A stretch of DNA of 24,908 nucleotides from a virus. The DNA is taken from positions 1 to 24,908 of the IMG/VR virus record IMGVR_UViG_3300008217_000082, one strand, 5' to 3'. A model generated the notes under the pieces. It was not told the origin of the DNA, searched no databases, and saw only the letters and a program-made list of their open reading frames with translations. The translations under genes were made by a program, and so were the position numbers. Of this stretch, positions 1-8,435 are shown piece by piece (position 1 is the stretch's first letter; every line of letters begins with the position of its first letter).

Positions 1-418
1 AGACGGGGAGATTGATATGTCCACATTATCCTAATATCCAACGTGGAACCGAAGGGCGGTGTTTCTTCAAGGCCTCGGATTAGCCGTCAAACTATATTCC
101 GGGGCCTTGAGCCTTTTAGAGGATATTGAGGAGCAGGTTCAAGAACAGCTCAGGTCTGCGGAAGAGGTGCTAGACGCTATCAAGGTGATCCGAGCTTTCC
201 AGATGTTTCTACTTTTTAGGTTGAGCAGTTTTCAAATTGCCCCTATTTAGGGTTGATCGGACGATAAGACTCGGAGCATCCCTTCATCTATCTACAATCG
301 AAAGTCCCCCTTGCGCTTGATACAGCAGGGAATCAAGACGCTCAGGGGACTGAAAGGAGACCCATGCGAACCCTAGCCCACACAGGGCATTGCCAGCCTA
401 GCATCTATACGTTATTAG
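1..418. other. Gene-poor left flank
   Basis: No gene here can be assigned with confidence. The stretch lies downstream of the whole leftward late operon. It has one open plus-strand frame starting with GTG at 59 and ending at 250 (63 residues). Its middle reads like an amphipathic helix (LEDIEEQVQEQLRSAEEVLD), but its start has only a weak, crowded GA/AGGG-like signal and I recognise no family. A 36-codon plus-strand frame (364-474) has a good AAAGGAG site but overlaps the end of the zinc/HTH gene on the other strand. The clearest structure is the long hairpin at 303-351, listed separately. Confidence 0.4.
303..351 (-). terminator. Long imperfect hairpin past the end of the late operon
   Basis: AGTCCCC (303-309) pairs with GGGGACT (345-351), GCG (313-315) with CGC (339-341), and CTTGA (316-320) with TCAAG (333-337). 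This gives 15 base pairs with a 3x3 internal loop, one bulged A and a 12-base loop. Read on the minus strand, the stem ends in GGGGACT followed by TTTCGATTG, a weak T-rich tail. That suits a terminator for the leftward operon, whose last gene stops at 419. Read on the plus strand it sits just before an AAAGGAG-ATG pair, so a structured leader is the alternative. The pairing is seen; the role is inferred. Confidence 0.4.
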
Positions 419-682
419 TCAAGACGCTGGCGTCTTCTGCCGTTTCATCAACCGCAAAATTGACCGCTGACTAACCGCAAACCGATTAGCAGCTTCTTCA
501 ATCGTTAGGTGTTCAGCAGATATGATGGCTGCCCGATACTGATCCTTATGGTTCTGTAAATGGGCCTTGTACCCGGCAGGGTCATCATATTTACATTCGG
601 GCAATGGACAGGTCAGGCATGAGTCACTGGCATCACATCCATCCAATGCTGACCAAGGCCGTCTACCTGACATCAGAGCCAT
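419..682 (-). CDS. Small zinc-binding helix-turn-helix protein, putative regulator
   Basis: An 87-residue protein with an N-terminal cysteine cluster (C16, C22, C25, C30; core CLTCPLPEC) followed by a predicted helix-turn-helix at about residues 59-83 (LTIEEAANRFAVSQRSILRL). The CLxCPLPxC pattern followed by a HTH is a recurring small DNA-binding protein type in phages and bacteria, so a DNA- or RNA-binding regulator is the likely role; the target is unknown. The start lies six bases after the stop of the tail hub gene and has no clear ribosome binding site, so translation is probably coupled to that gene. It is the last gene of the late operon. A short inverted repeat (421-436) overlaps its stop codon. 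Confidence 0.7.
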   Translation of the reverse strand: MALMSGRRPWSALDGCDASDSCLTCPLPECKYDDPAGYKAHLQNHKDQYRAAIISAEHLTIEEAANRFAVSQRSILRLMKRQKTPAS

Positions 683-687
683 GTCAT

Positions 688-1875
688 TTATTTGTTCTTT
701 TCCAATAGGTTCGCCCTAGCCAATATGGAACTGAGGTTGCCTGGTGGTCTGTCAGGGATGATATTGAGGCGATCCTGTATTGCATCATATGAAGTTTCGA
801 TGATGAAAAAGGTTCTCAAATCATCGAAAGCTGGGGTCGATACGGACTCTGGAACAAGGTCTTGTAGGCGTATAACATCACCGGCACGAACACGCCATTT
901 GGGACATTCAATCAGGCTGCCATCAGCGGTTCCGGGTCCAGCATCAGTACAATAGATAGCACCGACAATATCAAATCCATTGTCCTGGCGAGGAAGGTTG
1001 CGTTCTATCAAAGCTGCATCACGCGCGTCATTCTGAGCATTCGCTGGAGTCCCAGTTGGCAGACTTAATACCATATCACGCCTCGGATAAATAGCCTGGC
1101 TATCCGTATTATTGGCCGCTGTTCCTTCAGTGCCACCAACGGATGGGATGATGCGGTTGCGAATGTGCTTACCTTGCTGTTTTAAGGACCCGTTGTCGGT
1201 ATCATCAAGCCAAACAAAAATATCAACCTGGGAAATTGTCCGTTTTGTTAGCACCGGGATACGGTCCTCATAGATATAAAAAACTGGCACACTATCATCT
1301 GTATCTGATAATGGCATCAATGTGTCAACTATAATATCCTGAGGATAGGCACGGGTTTCCAAATTCAAGCCTGCTAAATCGCGGCTGAAGGTTTCAATCT
1401 GAGGCCAAGTATCAGATACAGAATTGATATCAGGACACGATTTGTCTAGCAGTTCTTTGACTATATCATGGAGTTCATGGCCGCTTCCAGAAGTCCAATC
1501 TGTATTACCAGCATCTTCAGAATCATACATTTGGTCTCGACACGATGACCAATAACCAAAGGCTTCGAAATCGATGCCTAATGAACCTGTTCCCCACCGG
1601 AGAGCAACATCAAGGATGCGACCTTCCCAGATGGTCCGCTTTTCTTCCGTTATCAATAGATGCTTGTAATGTACGCCTCGTTGGTTGTCCGTATGCAGAT
1701 AAGACCAAGCGTCAACCAACGACATATCGATGGATATGTTGCAGGTCGAGAACCCTCCATGTATTCGCGTCGTAAATGTCAACCCACTGAAGCTATCTGT
1801 AAAGTCCGCTTCTAGCGCAGCTTTGTTGTAGTCATCGTACAACTGCACTCTCAGGTTGGGCCAATACCGTGCCAT
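688..1875 (-). CDS. Tail tip hub (Tal/gp27-like) protein, probable
   Basis: A 395-residue protein in the position normally held by the baseplate hub or tail-associated protein, directly after tape measure and distal tail genes. The N-terminal part (about 1-110) is beta-rich and resembles the opening of hub proteins, which start with a short strand-rich segment describing a frame or offset. The C-terminal end (about 330-395, FIIETSYDAIQDRLNIIPDR) also fits a hub-like beta domain. No lysozyme or peptidase motif was seen, so a separate enzyme would be needed for cell wall entry. Its ATG overlaps the stop of the upstream gene (TAATG), indicating coupled translation. Assignment rests mainly on gene order and general character; a phage structural protein is near certain, the hub role is inferred. 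Confidence 0.6.
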   Translation of the reverse strand: MARYWPNLRVQLYDDYNKAALEADFTDSFSGLTFTTRIHGGFSTCNISIDMSLVDAWSYLHTDNQRGVHYKHLLITEEKRTIWEGRILDVALRWGTGSLGIDFEAFGYWSSCRDQMYDSEDAGNTDWTSGSGHELHDIVKELLDKSCPDINSVSDTWPQIETFSRDLAGLNLETRAYPQDIIVDTLMPLSDTDDSVPVFYIYEDRIPVLTKRTISQVDIFVWLDDTDNGSLKQQGKHIRNRIIPSVGGTEGTAANNTDSQAIYPRRDMVLSLPTGTPANAQNDARDAALIERNLPRQDNGFDIVGAIYCTDAGPGTADGSLIECPKWRVRAGDVIRLQDLVPESVSTPAFDDLRTFFIIETSYDAIQDRLNIIPDRPPGNLSSILARANLLEKNK

Positions 1876-4319
1876 TAAGCTTCAGCAACCTGGAGGAACT
1901 TGGGCAAATACGTGATCCCTATGGTCCATTTATCAGCTATGTCGGCAGCTCCATCATCGGAAACAAAATAGACGCGAGTGCCTTCGGGATGAGCTTCTGG
2001 TGGACGACCTACCTGGTCAGCTGGGAAAGACTGGATAACATCAGCACTGTTCATTATGTACAAACCTTTCGGATTCGACCGGCTATCAGCCCAGACAATA
2101 TTGGTAGCAAGCGTTTTATTGAGATAAGCAAATCCATTATCGACCGGCATTAACATCACCCAATCGACCCAAACACGATCTGTATAGGAGGGGCCACTTT
2201 TTGGATACATGGCAAGTCGCAGGGTCAACGTACCGACAGTGCCACCTCCAGGTGTTGCCACTGGAGGAACTGTTAATGTACCTATATCAATGATATGTCC
2301 AGTAGCAACGTTGATTGTTGTATAGTCCGCGGCTACTGCTGGGTCTTTCGTCACTCCACCATAAGCATAGCCGATGCTCATGCCAAATTGGTCACCAGCA
2401 TCAGGAGCCGCGACACGGGCAAGCACTCTGTATAAACCCTCTGGTGGTGTTGTCACATCTTTGGTAACAACTGTAGGAGATGCAGCCGTTGCACCAAACA
2501 TGGCAGACCTAAACGCCGCTGCTACTTGACACCAAGAAGCGGACCCGTCAGGAGAGTGGGTCATAGTGGTTGTGGTGCTTGTAGCAATTTCATAGGACGC
2601 TGTTGATTCCGGTGCGCTATTCTCGCCGAGATCAACTTGCCCAGCACCGGGTGTCCAGGCACGACTATTGCTGGTGTCAGAAGACACCATATCTATTACT
2701 ATATCGCCAGCAACCGTGGTAACGGCAACCGATGGTGTAGTGCCAGAGGCTCCGTCTGCGGTTGCATTAGAACGACGTGGATTAACTGCATCTACGCCGT
2801 AATAACTCGATGCACGAACAGCGATTTCATCAATAGTGCTTGCAAAACTGACGACGATGTTATTACTGCCAGTATCTGGATTTACCATGTAGAATATGGT
2901 TGCCGAAGCATTGTCTTTGGTAGATGTATCTATTTTGGTCAGTGCATCGCCTGCATACGTAATACCTGATGGCCCAGATGTGGAGGTATCTTTGGTGGCA
3001 ACACCAACAACCAACAAGCGACTGCCTTGTGCCGTCCCAACGGTATGAGAAAGAGTTATGCTAGTCGTAGACGTTGCTACTCCACCAGACTGTGCATCGA
3101 AGATGGTGCCATTTATCATCTCACCAATATTGCCAGACGATGGCGAGAGGTCAGTTGGTTCATCGCTAAAGGTCGCAAAATCCTCACCCTCATGCCAAAT
3201 CACAACATCACGCTGTCTGGTGGCATGTCTGGCACCGCACCAAAAATCCGTATGCCCTTCAGCTTCAGTAGCTTTGATTTGTAGAGGACATGGTGCATCA
3301 CCAGGGATGTTCTCGATATCGATGAAGTTCAACTTTGATTGCTGTATCTTGCCACCATCCTCATTGTTGTTGTAGACATTGCGACTGCTTACCCAGGCTG
3401 TTGGTGCCGTGGAACCATCGCCAAGATATGCCAAATCCATGAGGACAATATCATCAGTATCGGTACCGCTTGCTGCACGAATTCCTGCGGTGATGGATGT
3501 ATGGCTAGAACTATCGCGAGTAACTGTGGCTGTCCGTTGGGTATTATCTGGAGTGAGGGCTGTTACTGTGGTGCCACCACTATCAGTCAGGAATATCTCG
3601 TATTCTTCACCTCCATTGATCTTGTACGTAAGAGAGAAGATATGCACTCCGCCAGTCATTGTCTGCACTTGTGAACACTGGAATACTGAGCTAGACGTAT
3701 TAAGGGTTATCTTGCCCCAGACCGCTCCCTCTGGAGCACCACTGGCTTCAACAGCTCTCGTACCATTTGCAACAGTCCAGTCAGCAAATAGAGTACCAGT
3801 GCTGCACTCAAAACCAGGATCGTCAAGATAATTTTCAAGGCTTTCTTCTGTCCCTTGAGCAAAAGGCTCACACTCCACAATAAGACGAGCATCGCGAAGC
3901 CGTGTGTGCTTTTGCAAGAACACGCCCATCATGGTAGGCCCAAGATCAAGGTCACCCTGAAGCACATTGAAATAAACCGGGTTAGTTGCACTATTCCACT
4001 GGAACTTGACCTGAACTTGGTTACCTACTCCCACAGTGCTAAACTCTTTAGCCTTCCGGAGCAACGTGTGGACAGACTGAATACGGGTAGCAAGATTATC
4101 TGTGCTGGAGCCTAAAACTTGGAAGTTGATCTGGACTGTACGGTTATTGTATGCAAGGGATATTAGGTCCGAACCATGCCGAAAAAGATTGTCGCCGGTA
4201 TAGCTCGTCCGTGAAGTCGGTGGTGGACATTGAAAGCCGTTTTCATTGACCCAGGTATTGCTGAGATCATTGCAATCGAATGTTGTAGTCCCGTCTGTTA
4301 ACTGGACTGTCCACGCCAT
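1875..4319 (-). CDS. Distal tail (Dit-like) protein with large adhesion domains
   Basis: An 814-residue protein right after the tape measure gene. Residues 1 to about 160 look like a distal tail protein: a beta-rich opening, then an NRTVQINFQVLGSS strand, a helical segment and RLIVECEPF, as in Dit hexamer rings. It is then extended by at least three beta-sandwich units: about 163-315 (starting YLDDPGFECSTG, resembling carbohydrate-binding or jelly-roll modules), about 408-600 (FDAQSGG ... LLVVGVAT ... VQAAFRS-type domain) and about 605-814 (VVTKDVTTPPEGLYRVLARV). Such extended Dit proteins usually carry receptor-binding modules. The ATG overlaps the tape measure stop (ATGA) and has GAGGAG six bases ahead. 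Domain limits are approximate; receptor binding is inferred. Confidence 0.65.
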   Translation of the reverse strand: MAWTVQLTDGTTTFDCNDLSNTWVNENGFQCPPPTSRTSYTGDNLFRHGSDLISLAYNNRTVQINFQVLGSSTDNLATRIQSVHTLLRKAKEFSTVGVGNQVQVKFQWNSATNPVYFNVLQGDLDLGPTMMGVFLQKHTRLRDARLIVECEPFAQGTEESLENYLDDPGFECSTGTLFADWTVANGTRAVEASGAPEGAVWGKITLNTSSSVFQCSQVQTMTGGVHIFSLTYKINGGEEYEIFLTDSGGTTVTALTPDNTQRTATVTRDSSSHTSITAGIRAASGTDTDDIVLMDLAYLGDGSTAPTAWVSSRNVYNNNEDGGKIQQSKLNFIDIENIPGDAPCPLQIKATEAEGHTDFWCGARHATRQRDVVIWHEGEDFATFSDEPTDLSPSSGNIGEMINGTIFDAQSGGVATSTTSITLSHTVGTAQGSRLLVVGVATKDTSTSGPSGITYAGDALTKIDTSTKDNASATIFYMVNPDTGSNNIVVSFASTIDEIAVRASSYYGVDAVNPRRSNATADGASGTTPSVAVTTVAGDIVIDMVSSDTSNSRAWTPGAGQVDLGENSAPESTASYEIATSTTTTMTHSPDGSASWCQVAAAFRSAMFGATAASPTVVTKDVTTPPEGLYRVLARVAAPDAGDQFGMSIGYAYGGVTKDPAVAADYTTINVATGHIIDIGTLTVPPVATPGGGTVGTLTLRLAMYPKSGPSYTDRVWVDWVMLMPVDNGFAYLNKTLATNIVWADSRSNPKGLYIMNSADVIQSFPADQVGRPPEAHPEGTRVYFVSDDGAADIADKWTIGITYLPKFLQVAEA

Positions 4320-6688
4320 CAGGAACTCCTCACTTGTTCCTGATTCTCGGCAATCTCTCCCAGACGTTCATTGAGACGATTAGCAACTTGATCCGCAAAT
4401 TGTCGAGCCTGGTGCATATTAGAAGCATCAGCACCATTGATATTGATAGTGGCGTTCACGGTCGTTCCATTTGGATGACTAGGCGAGTGACTGGAATGGG
4501 AAGCTCCGTTAGATATGTTTGAAGAGTTACTTCGGTCAGGACGGTAATGCCACAATCCTGTTGGTATATCCGGAATTATGGGCGGAACATATGAAGGGTG
4601 TTGTAGACCGCTCCTGACATTGGACGTGCCACCAGGGATGTTTGGTATATCAGGCAACAAAGGAATCGCATTGATCTCATCAATACGGGCGTTAAGAAAA
4701 TCAATGAGTTCCTCCATTGCCCGTTTAATAGGACTGGCAAAGTCAATGCTAAAAGCATCTTTGATACCACCCCAGACAGCATTCCAGTTCTCCTTAATAA
4801 AAAGGATTGCCTTAATCAATGCTCCGCCAGGGAGTAACCACCCCCATTTGCTTTCGTAGGCAGTTTGAATACCAGTACCGGCAGCACTAAAGGTTGTTTT
4901 TACCCCATCCCATATGGGCTTCCAATTATCCCTGATCCATAGAATAGCCTTAATCAATGTTCCGCCAGGGAGTAACCACCCCCATTTGCTTCCGTAGGCA
5001 GTTTGAATACCAGTACCGGCAGCACTAAAGGTTGTTTTTACCCCATCCCATATGGGCTTCCAATTATCCCTGATCCATATAATAGCCTTAATCAATGCTC
5101 CACCAGGGAGTAACCATCCGAAATTGCTTTCGTAGGCAAATTTAATACCAGCACTGGCAGTGCTAAAAGCATCTTTTGCCCCATCCCATATGGGCTTCCA
5201 ATTATCCCTGATCCATAGAATAGCCTTAATCAATGCTCCGCCAGGGAGTAACCATCCGAAATTGCTTCCGTAGGCAGTTTTAATACCATCACAAGCAGTG
5301 CTAAAGGTTGTTTTTGTCCCATCCCATATGGGCTTCCAATTATCCCTGATCCATAGAATAGCCTTAATCAATGTTCCGCCAGGGAGTAACCATCCGAAAT
5401 TGCTTTCGTAGGCAGTTTTAATACCAGCACTGGCAGTGCTAAAAGCATCTTTTACCCCATCCCATATGGGCTTCCAATTATCCCTGATCCATAGAATAGC
5501 CTTAATCAATGTTCCGCCAGGGAGTAACCACCCCCATTTGCTTTCGTAGGCAGTTTTAATACCATCACTGGCAGTTTCAAAAACTGTCTGTGTTCCCTTC
5601 CATGCAGCACCCCAAACATCCTTAAGAAAAAGGATTGCCTTAATCAATGCTCCACCAGGGAGTAACCACCCCAATTTGCTGCGGTAGGCTTCAGAAATGA
5701 AGTCAAAGGCTATGGAGAGGCCATGTATAATATCATCCCATTTCTTCCATATCACGATGCCAGCCAATACGACTGCGGCCAACGCCAGGATGATCAGCGT
5801 AATCGGCCCCATTGCAATCGTGAGTGCAGCAAAAGCACCGGTTAAAATCGTAATGGAAGCAACCAGGGTTGGAAGGATAAGAAGGAAAACACCAGCAGCG
5901 AATGACATTGTTCCAAGGGCAGCGGCTGCGATAACGATAACTTTGGTCAAGTGTGGATGTTCTTCCGCAAATGCGGTAACCTTTACGGCTACTTTAGTCA
6001 AAAAAGCAGCCATCTTTTCAAGCGCAGGTAACAATCCAATGACTATAGCCTGATGAACATCGCCCATTGAATTTTTTAGTTGGATAAATTTATCGGCATC
6101 AGCTTCGGCATGACCGGCAGCAACACCCATGACGGCAGCCAATCTTTCTGTGAAATCAGCTGTCGCATCTACAGATACACCGGTTGCGTCCGAAGTATTA
6201 GTCAAACCAACCATGAACTTCGATAAGGTTTCAGAAACAGTAGTGGCTGATCGCCCAGAGAATGCAGCGGCATCAAGGACAGCAGGGAGAGCCTGAAGAG
6301 CCTTTTCTTCATCCCCGATTACAGCAACTAACCGAGTGAGAACTTCACGTTGTTCTTCATCGCCGAAGTTCGTCTTTCTCTGTAGAGAAGTGATAGTGCG
6401 TTCAATCTCTTTTCTACTACTTGCATAAGATGAACCAACCCCTTGTAGTGCAACGTCGAGTTTACGAATACCTCTCTCTTGCTCATTAACACTTTTGATA
6501 CCTAATGCAAGCACACCCAACGTTGCAAGGCCGAAACCAGTCAAGGCAGTTCCGAACCCTCGTATCTTTCCAGCATTTTGTTTGATGCTGTCATTAAACC
6601 GTGCGAACCGGCCTTGAGCTTGATCAAGCGATTTCTTGGATTCATCCTTGACCTTTAGCAGCACTGATAGAGTGGCAATATCAGCCAT
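4319..6688 (-). CDS. Tail tape measure protein with seven 46-residue repeats
   Basis: A 789-residue protein and the classic tape measure candidate: it follows the tail chaperone gene, begins with a charged helical region (about 1-45), has a hydrophobic segment near 46-65 and a long membrane-like block near 245-315 (VIVIAAAALG to VVLAGIVIWKKW). The middle consists of seven tandem 46-residue repeats carrying GWLLPGGxLIKAI and NWKPIWDG motifs, and the C-terminus is helical with an Asn-rich linker. Tape measure proteins fill the tail tube, set its length and may form a channel in the host membrane. ATG at 6688 has AAAGGAG four bases ahead. Length would suit a tail on the order of 120 nm by the usual 0.15 nm per residue rule. 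Confidence 0.93.
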   Translation of the reverse strand: MADIATLSVLLKVKDESKKSLDQAQGRFARFNDSIKQNAGKIRGFGTALTGFGLATLGVLALGIKSVNEQERGIRKLDVALQGVGSSYASSRKEIERTITSLQRKTNFGDEEQREVLTRLVAVIGDEEKALQALPAVLDAAAFSGRSATTVSETLSKFMVGLTNTSDATGVSVDATADFTERLAAVMGVAAGHAEADADKFIQLKNSMGDVHQAIVIGLLPALEKMAAFLTKVAVKVTAFAEEHPHLTKVIVIAAAALGTMSFAAGVFLLILPTLVASITILTGAFAALTIAMGPITLIILALAAVVLAGIVIWKKWDDIIHGLSIAFDFISEAYRSKLGWLLPGGALIKAILFLKDVWGAAWKGTQTVFETASDGIKTAYESKWGWLLPGGTLIKAILWIRDNWKPIWDGVKDAFSTASAGIKTAYESNFGWLLPGGTLIKAILWIRDNWKPIWDGTKTTFSTACDGIKTAYGSNFGWLLPGGALIKAILWIRDNWKPIWDGAKDAFSTASAGIKFAYESNFGWLLPGGALIKAIIWIRDNWKPIWDGVKTTFSAAGTGIQTAYGSKWGWLLPGGTLIKAILWIRDNWKPIWDGVKTTFSAAGTGIQTAYESKWGWLLPGGALIKAILFIKENWNAVWGGIKDAFSIDFASPIKRAMEELIDFLNARIDEINAIPLLPDIPNIPGGTSNVRSGLQHPSYVPPIIPDIPTGLWHYRPDRSNSSNISNGASHSSHSPSHPNGTTVNATININGADASNMHQARQFADQVANRLNERLGEIAENQEQVRSS
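4721..5686 (-). repeat. Seven tandem 138-bp repeats inside the tape measure gene
   Basis: The sequence ggagtaacca recurs at 4831, 4969, 5107, 5245, 5383, 5521 and 5659, exactly 138 bases apart, in frame (46 codons). Each unit begins Y(E/G/R)S and contains GWLLPGG(T/A)LIKAI and a WxxxWxG motif. The five central copies are nearly identical; the first (KDVWGAAWKG) and last (KENWNAVWGG) have diverged. Variable spots (KW or NF; DAFSTASAGIK, TTFSAAGTGIQ or TTFSTACDGIK) are reassorted between copies, which suggests unequal crossing over or gene conversion rather than simple divergence. Confidence 0.97.
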
Positions 6689-6705
6689 GCTGCTCCTTTG
6701 CTACC

Positions 6706-6943
6706 TTATTCATCTTCATCATCATCTTCATCCAACAGATCGGTCATCCACTTCCAGAGCTTCACTTGATCCGAAGTCAACTTGTCAAACCCTTTGTCCT
6801 GATTGATCTGTGCTTTGATAGCTTTCCATGACCGGTAAACATTAACCATCCGCACTTCTGTGACATTCTGTCCTTTTGCGGTTTCAAGGTCACAGTTAAA
6901 TGTTTCTGCGATCTCACTTAAAGTAGCGTCTGGGGGTTGGGGG
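6706..6943 (-). CDS. Frameshift extension of the tail assembly chaperone (gpGT-like)
   Basis: An open frame without its own start lies in the -1 frame across the end of the chaperone gene and stops at 6706-6708, just before the tape measure ribosome binding site. After a -1 slip at the second C run it adds 75 residues (PDATLSEIAETF ... DLLDEDDDEDE) to residue 178 of the upstream protein, giving about 253 residues. It has a tryptophan-rich helical segment (LWKWMTDLL) and a very acidic tail. In lambda and most siphophages the gene before the tape measure makes such a fusion (gpGT) that recruits tape measure and tube subunits. This stretch would otherwise be an unexplained coding-like gap of 230 bases. 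Confidence 0.85.
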
Positions 6944-7466
6944 TAGTCACCGTTACGGTCTGCGATATATCGGGCAAGAGCTGTGTACCGTTTTTTAGTT
7001 CATCATCCGATTGGTCATTTATAGACTGCACCATGAGATAAGCCAGTTCATCATTGGACAGGTCTTTGAACGCTGATGGATTGTTCCAAGGTTTTGGAAG
7101 AAGCTGACCTTGGAGGTCTGTCCAATTCCAATCAATAATGCGTCTTGCTAGAGACTCACAAGTTGCATCAATCCAATCAGTAGTTTCCTCCGCATCAATG
7201 TCTTTGCCACTCATACCTTGAAGCCTACTCAGCATAATCGATTCCCCAACGGTTATCACGGGAATATATTTGATCCATTCGCCGATGTGTACATAGGATA
7301 ACTGGCCTTCCTTAACAATCGCACCATCTGCAATGATCCTCCCGATGCTGATAGTGCAATCATCCGATTTACGACATATTGGAGGGATTTTCCAGTTAGG
7401 TTGTGGTGGGACGATCTCGCTATCCACCACAACCGCTGGCACTTGACTTTGATGTTCTTGCTGCAT
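6918..7466 (-). CDS. Tail assembly chaperone (gpG-like)
   Basis: A 182-residue protein placed between the tail tube genes and the tape measure gene, the usual place for the tail assembly chaperone. It is mostly helical and acidic, with a proline-rich start and a short central segment likely to be the tape-measure-binding domain (WIDATCESLARRIIDWNW, about 97-114). The end TPNPQTLL is encoded by the slip-prone C runs, so a minor longer product is expected. Start ATG at 7466 has AAGGAG six bases ahead. Function is assigned from position and the frameshift arrangement; the sequence itself is not one I recognise closely. Confidence 0.8.
   Translation of the reverse strand: MQQEHQSQVPAVVVDSEIVPPQPNWKIPPICRKSDDCTISIGRIIADGAIVKEGQLSYVHIGEWIKYIPVITVGESIMLSRLQGMSGKDIDAEETTDWIDATCESLARRIIDWNWTDLQGQLLPKPWNNPSAFKDLSNDELAYLMVQSINDQSDDELKNGTQLLPDISQTVTVTTPNPQTLL
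6931..6944 (-). promoter_or_regulatory. Putative -1 ribosomal slip site, two C5 runs
   Basis: On the coding strand the region reads ACCCCCAACCCCCAG, with zero-frame codons ACC CCC AAC CCC CAG. A CCC codon in the P site can slip back one base and re-pair perfectly at either run, entering the open -1 frame; the zero frame stops at 6918, five codons after the second CCC-CAG. It is not a textbook X-XXY-YYZ heptamer because each run has only five Cs. Confidence 0.75.
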
Positions 7467-7504
7467 TGGGTCTCCTTTACTTAGTTCTGTTATTTAGTCT
7501 TTAT

Positions 7505-7912
7505 TTAAGCTCTGGTCGGTGCGGCTCCATCAGCAGCAGCGGAGCCACCATTGTGCCGCAAACTGAGCGAATACTTGATAGCGTCGTTTACCGAGGCTGT
7601 GATTGAATAGCTGGTTACGATAGCGAAACCGTTATACCCTGTGGAGCCATCCGGCTCGAAGTCCCATTCTTCGCCTTCCAAACCCAACTCACCGAAGATC
7701 GTTGCATCGCCCTGGGACGATGCAGGGTCCCAAGCACCGTCTGCATCCATCGTAGCTGTAGGTTTGCCAGCTAGGAAGTTCTGCCACGAATCCGCAAAGG
7801 CTGTGATATCTGCTTCCGGAACACTGAAGTTGACCGTAGCGGAACTAAGTTCATCTTCTAACGCCACTGAATCAAAAGAGAAATCCGCATCTTTACCATG
7901 AGTTCTTGCCAT
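7505..7912 (-). CDS. Tail tube protein paralogue C
   Basis: A 135-residue protein, third of three tandem paralogues. It opens MARTHGKD, then has ADITAFADSWQNFLAGK (about 34-50) and WDPASSQG, the pattern of small siphophage tail tube proteins: strand, a DITAFAD helix start, then a loop and a second strand pair. Its first 75 residues match paralogue B closely, while the second half (about 76-135) has different loops (GLEGEEWDFEPDGSTGYN). Start ATG at 7912 has GGAGG six bases ahead. The tube is a stack of rings, so a single gene normally suffices; it may be the main subunit because it sits next to the chaperone, but this cannot be decided from sequence. Confidence 0.8.
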   Translation of the reverse strand: MARTHGKDADFSFDSVALEDELSSATVNFSVPEADITAFADSWQNFLAGKPTATMDADGAWDPASSQGDATIFGELGLEGEEWDFEPDGSTGYNGFAIVTSYSITASVNDAIKYSLSLRHNGGSAAADGAAPTRA

Positions 7913-7964
7913 TATGCACCTCCATAATTTGCCCTCTGAGGGCTTAAATTGGATTCTAGGGCTA

Positions 7965-8390
7965 TTACGACACTACCCTGGTAGTTGCACCGGAATTTTG
8001 GATAGAAGCCGAATAACTGGCTTTATCCCCGACAGGAAAAGAAATCGAAAGAGACGCTACCAGAGAACCGGTTGGGGCTGATGCTGCACATTGATACTCC
8101 GGATCATTGGTATCCGGCCCAGAACCAGTAGGGTCTAAAACGGTTGCAACTACTCCACCACCCACGGCATCAAATAGAGTATTGACACCCTGGCTGGCTG
8201 CTGGATCAAGAGAACCTCCAATATCAATCGTGACGTTTTTCTTGCCAGCCAGAAAGTTTTGATATATATCTGCAAAAGCCGTAATGTCGGCTTCAGCAAC
8301 CGCGAAGTTGATTGTCGCCGTATCGAGTTCATCTTCAATAGCCACTGCGTTGAAGCTGAAATTCAAGTCTTTGCCGTGCGTCCTCGCCAC
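7965..8390 (-). CDS. Tail tube protein paralogue B
   Basis: A 141-residue protein sharing MARTHGKD, ADITAFADIYQNFLAGK and GGSLDPAASQG with paralogue C, and the DITAFAD, LxGK and LDPAS motifs with paralogue A. The second half (GGGVVATVLDPTGSGPDTN ...) differs from both neighbours. The start is GTG at 8390, supported by a perfect GGAGG six bases ahead and by the conserved second to eighth residues. Tail tube or tube-like initiator or terminator ring subunit is the likely role. Confidence 0.8.
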   Translation of the reverse strand: MARTHGKDLNFSFNAVAIEDELDTATINFAVAEADITAFADIYQNFLAGKKNVTIDIGGSLDPAASQGVNTLFDAVGGGVVATVLDPTGSGPDTNDPEYQCAASAPTGSLVASLSISFPVGDKASYSASIQNSGATTRVVS

Positions 8391-8435
8391 TCTTCACCTC
8401 CACATTTAATCTAATGATCCGGATCAACCATGTCG

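Noticed and set aside
364-474. 36-codon plus-strand frame with a good AAAGGAG site
   Set aside because: It lies mostly over the end of the zinc/HTH gene on the other strand and has no recognisable sequence; a chance frame is more likely.
5697-6053. 118-residue plus-strand frame opposite the tape measure membrane region
   Set aside because: It is the complement of a low-complexity Ala/Ile/Val-rich coding stretch, which often yields long shadow frames.
7927-7949. Small hairpin (GCCCT/AGGGC) between tube paralogues B and C
   Set aside because: Only five strong pairs and no T-run on the coding strand; too weak to call a terminator, though it could affect translation of paralogue C.
8415-8426. 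Perfect 12-base palindrome TGATCCGGATCA between tube paralogues A and B
   Set aside because: Several perfect 12-base palindromes are expected by chance in a window of this size, and no promoter or repeat partner accompanies it.
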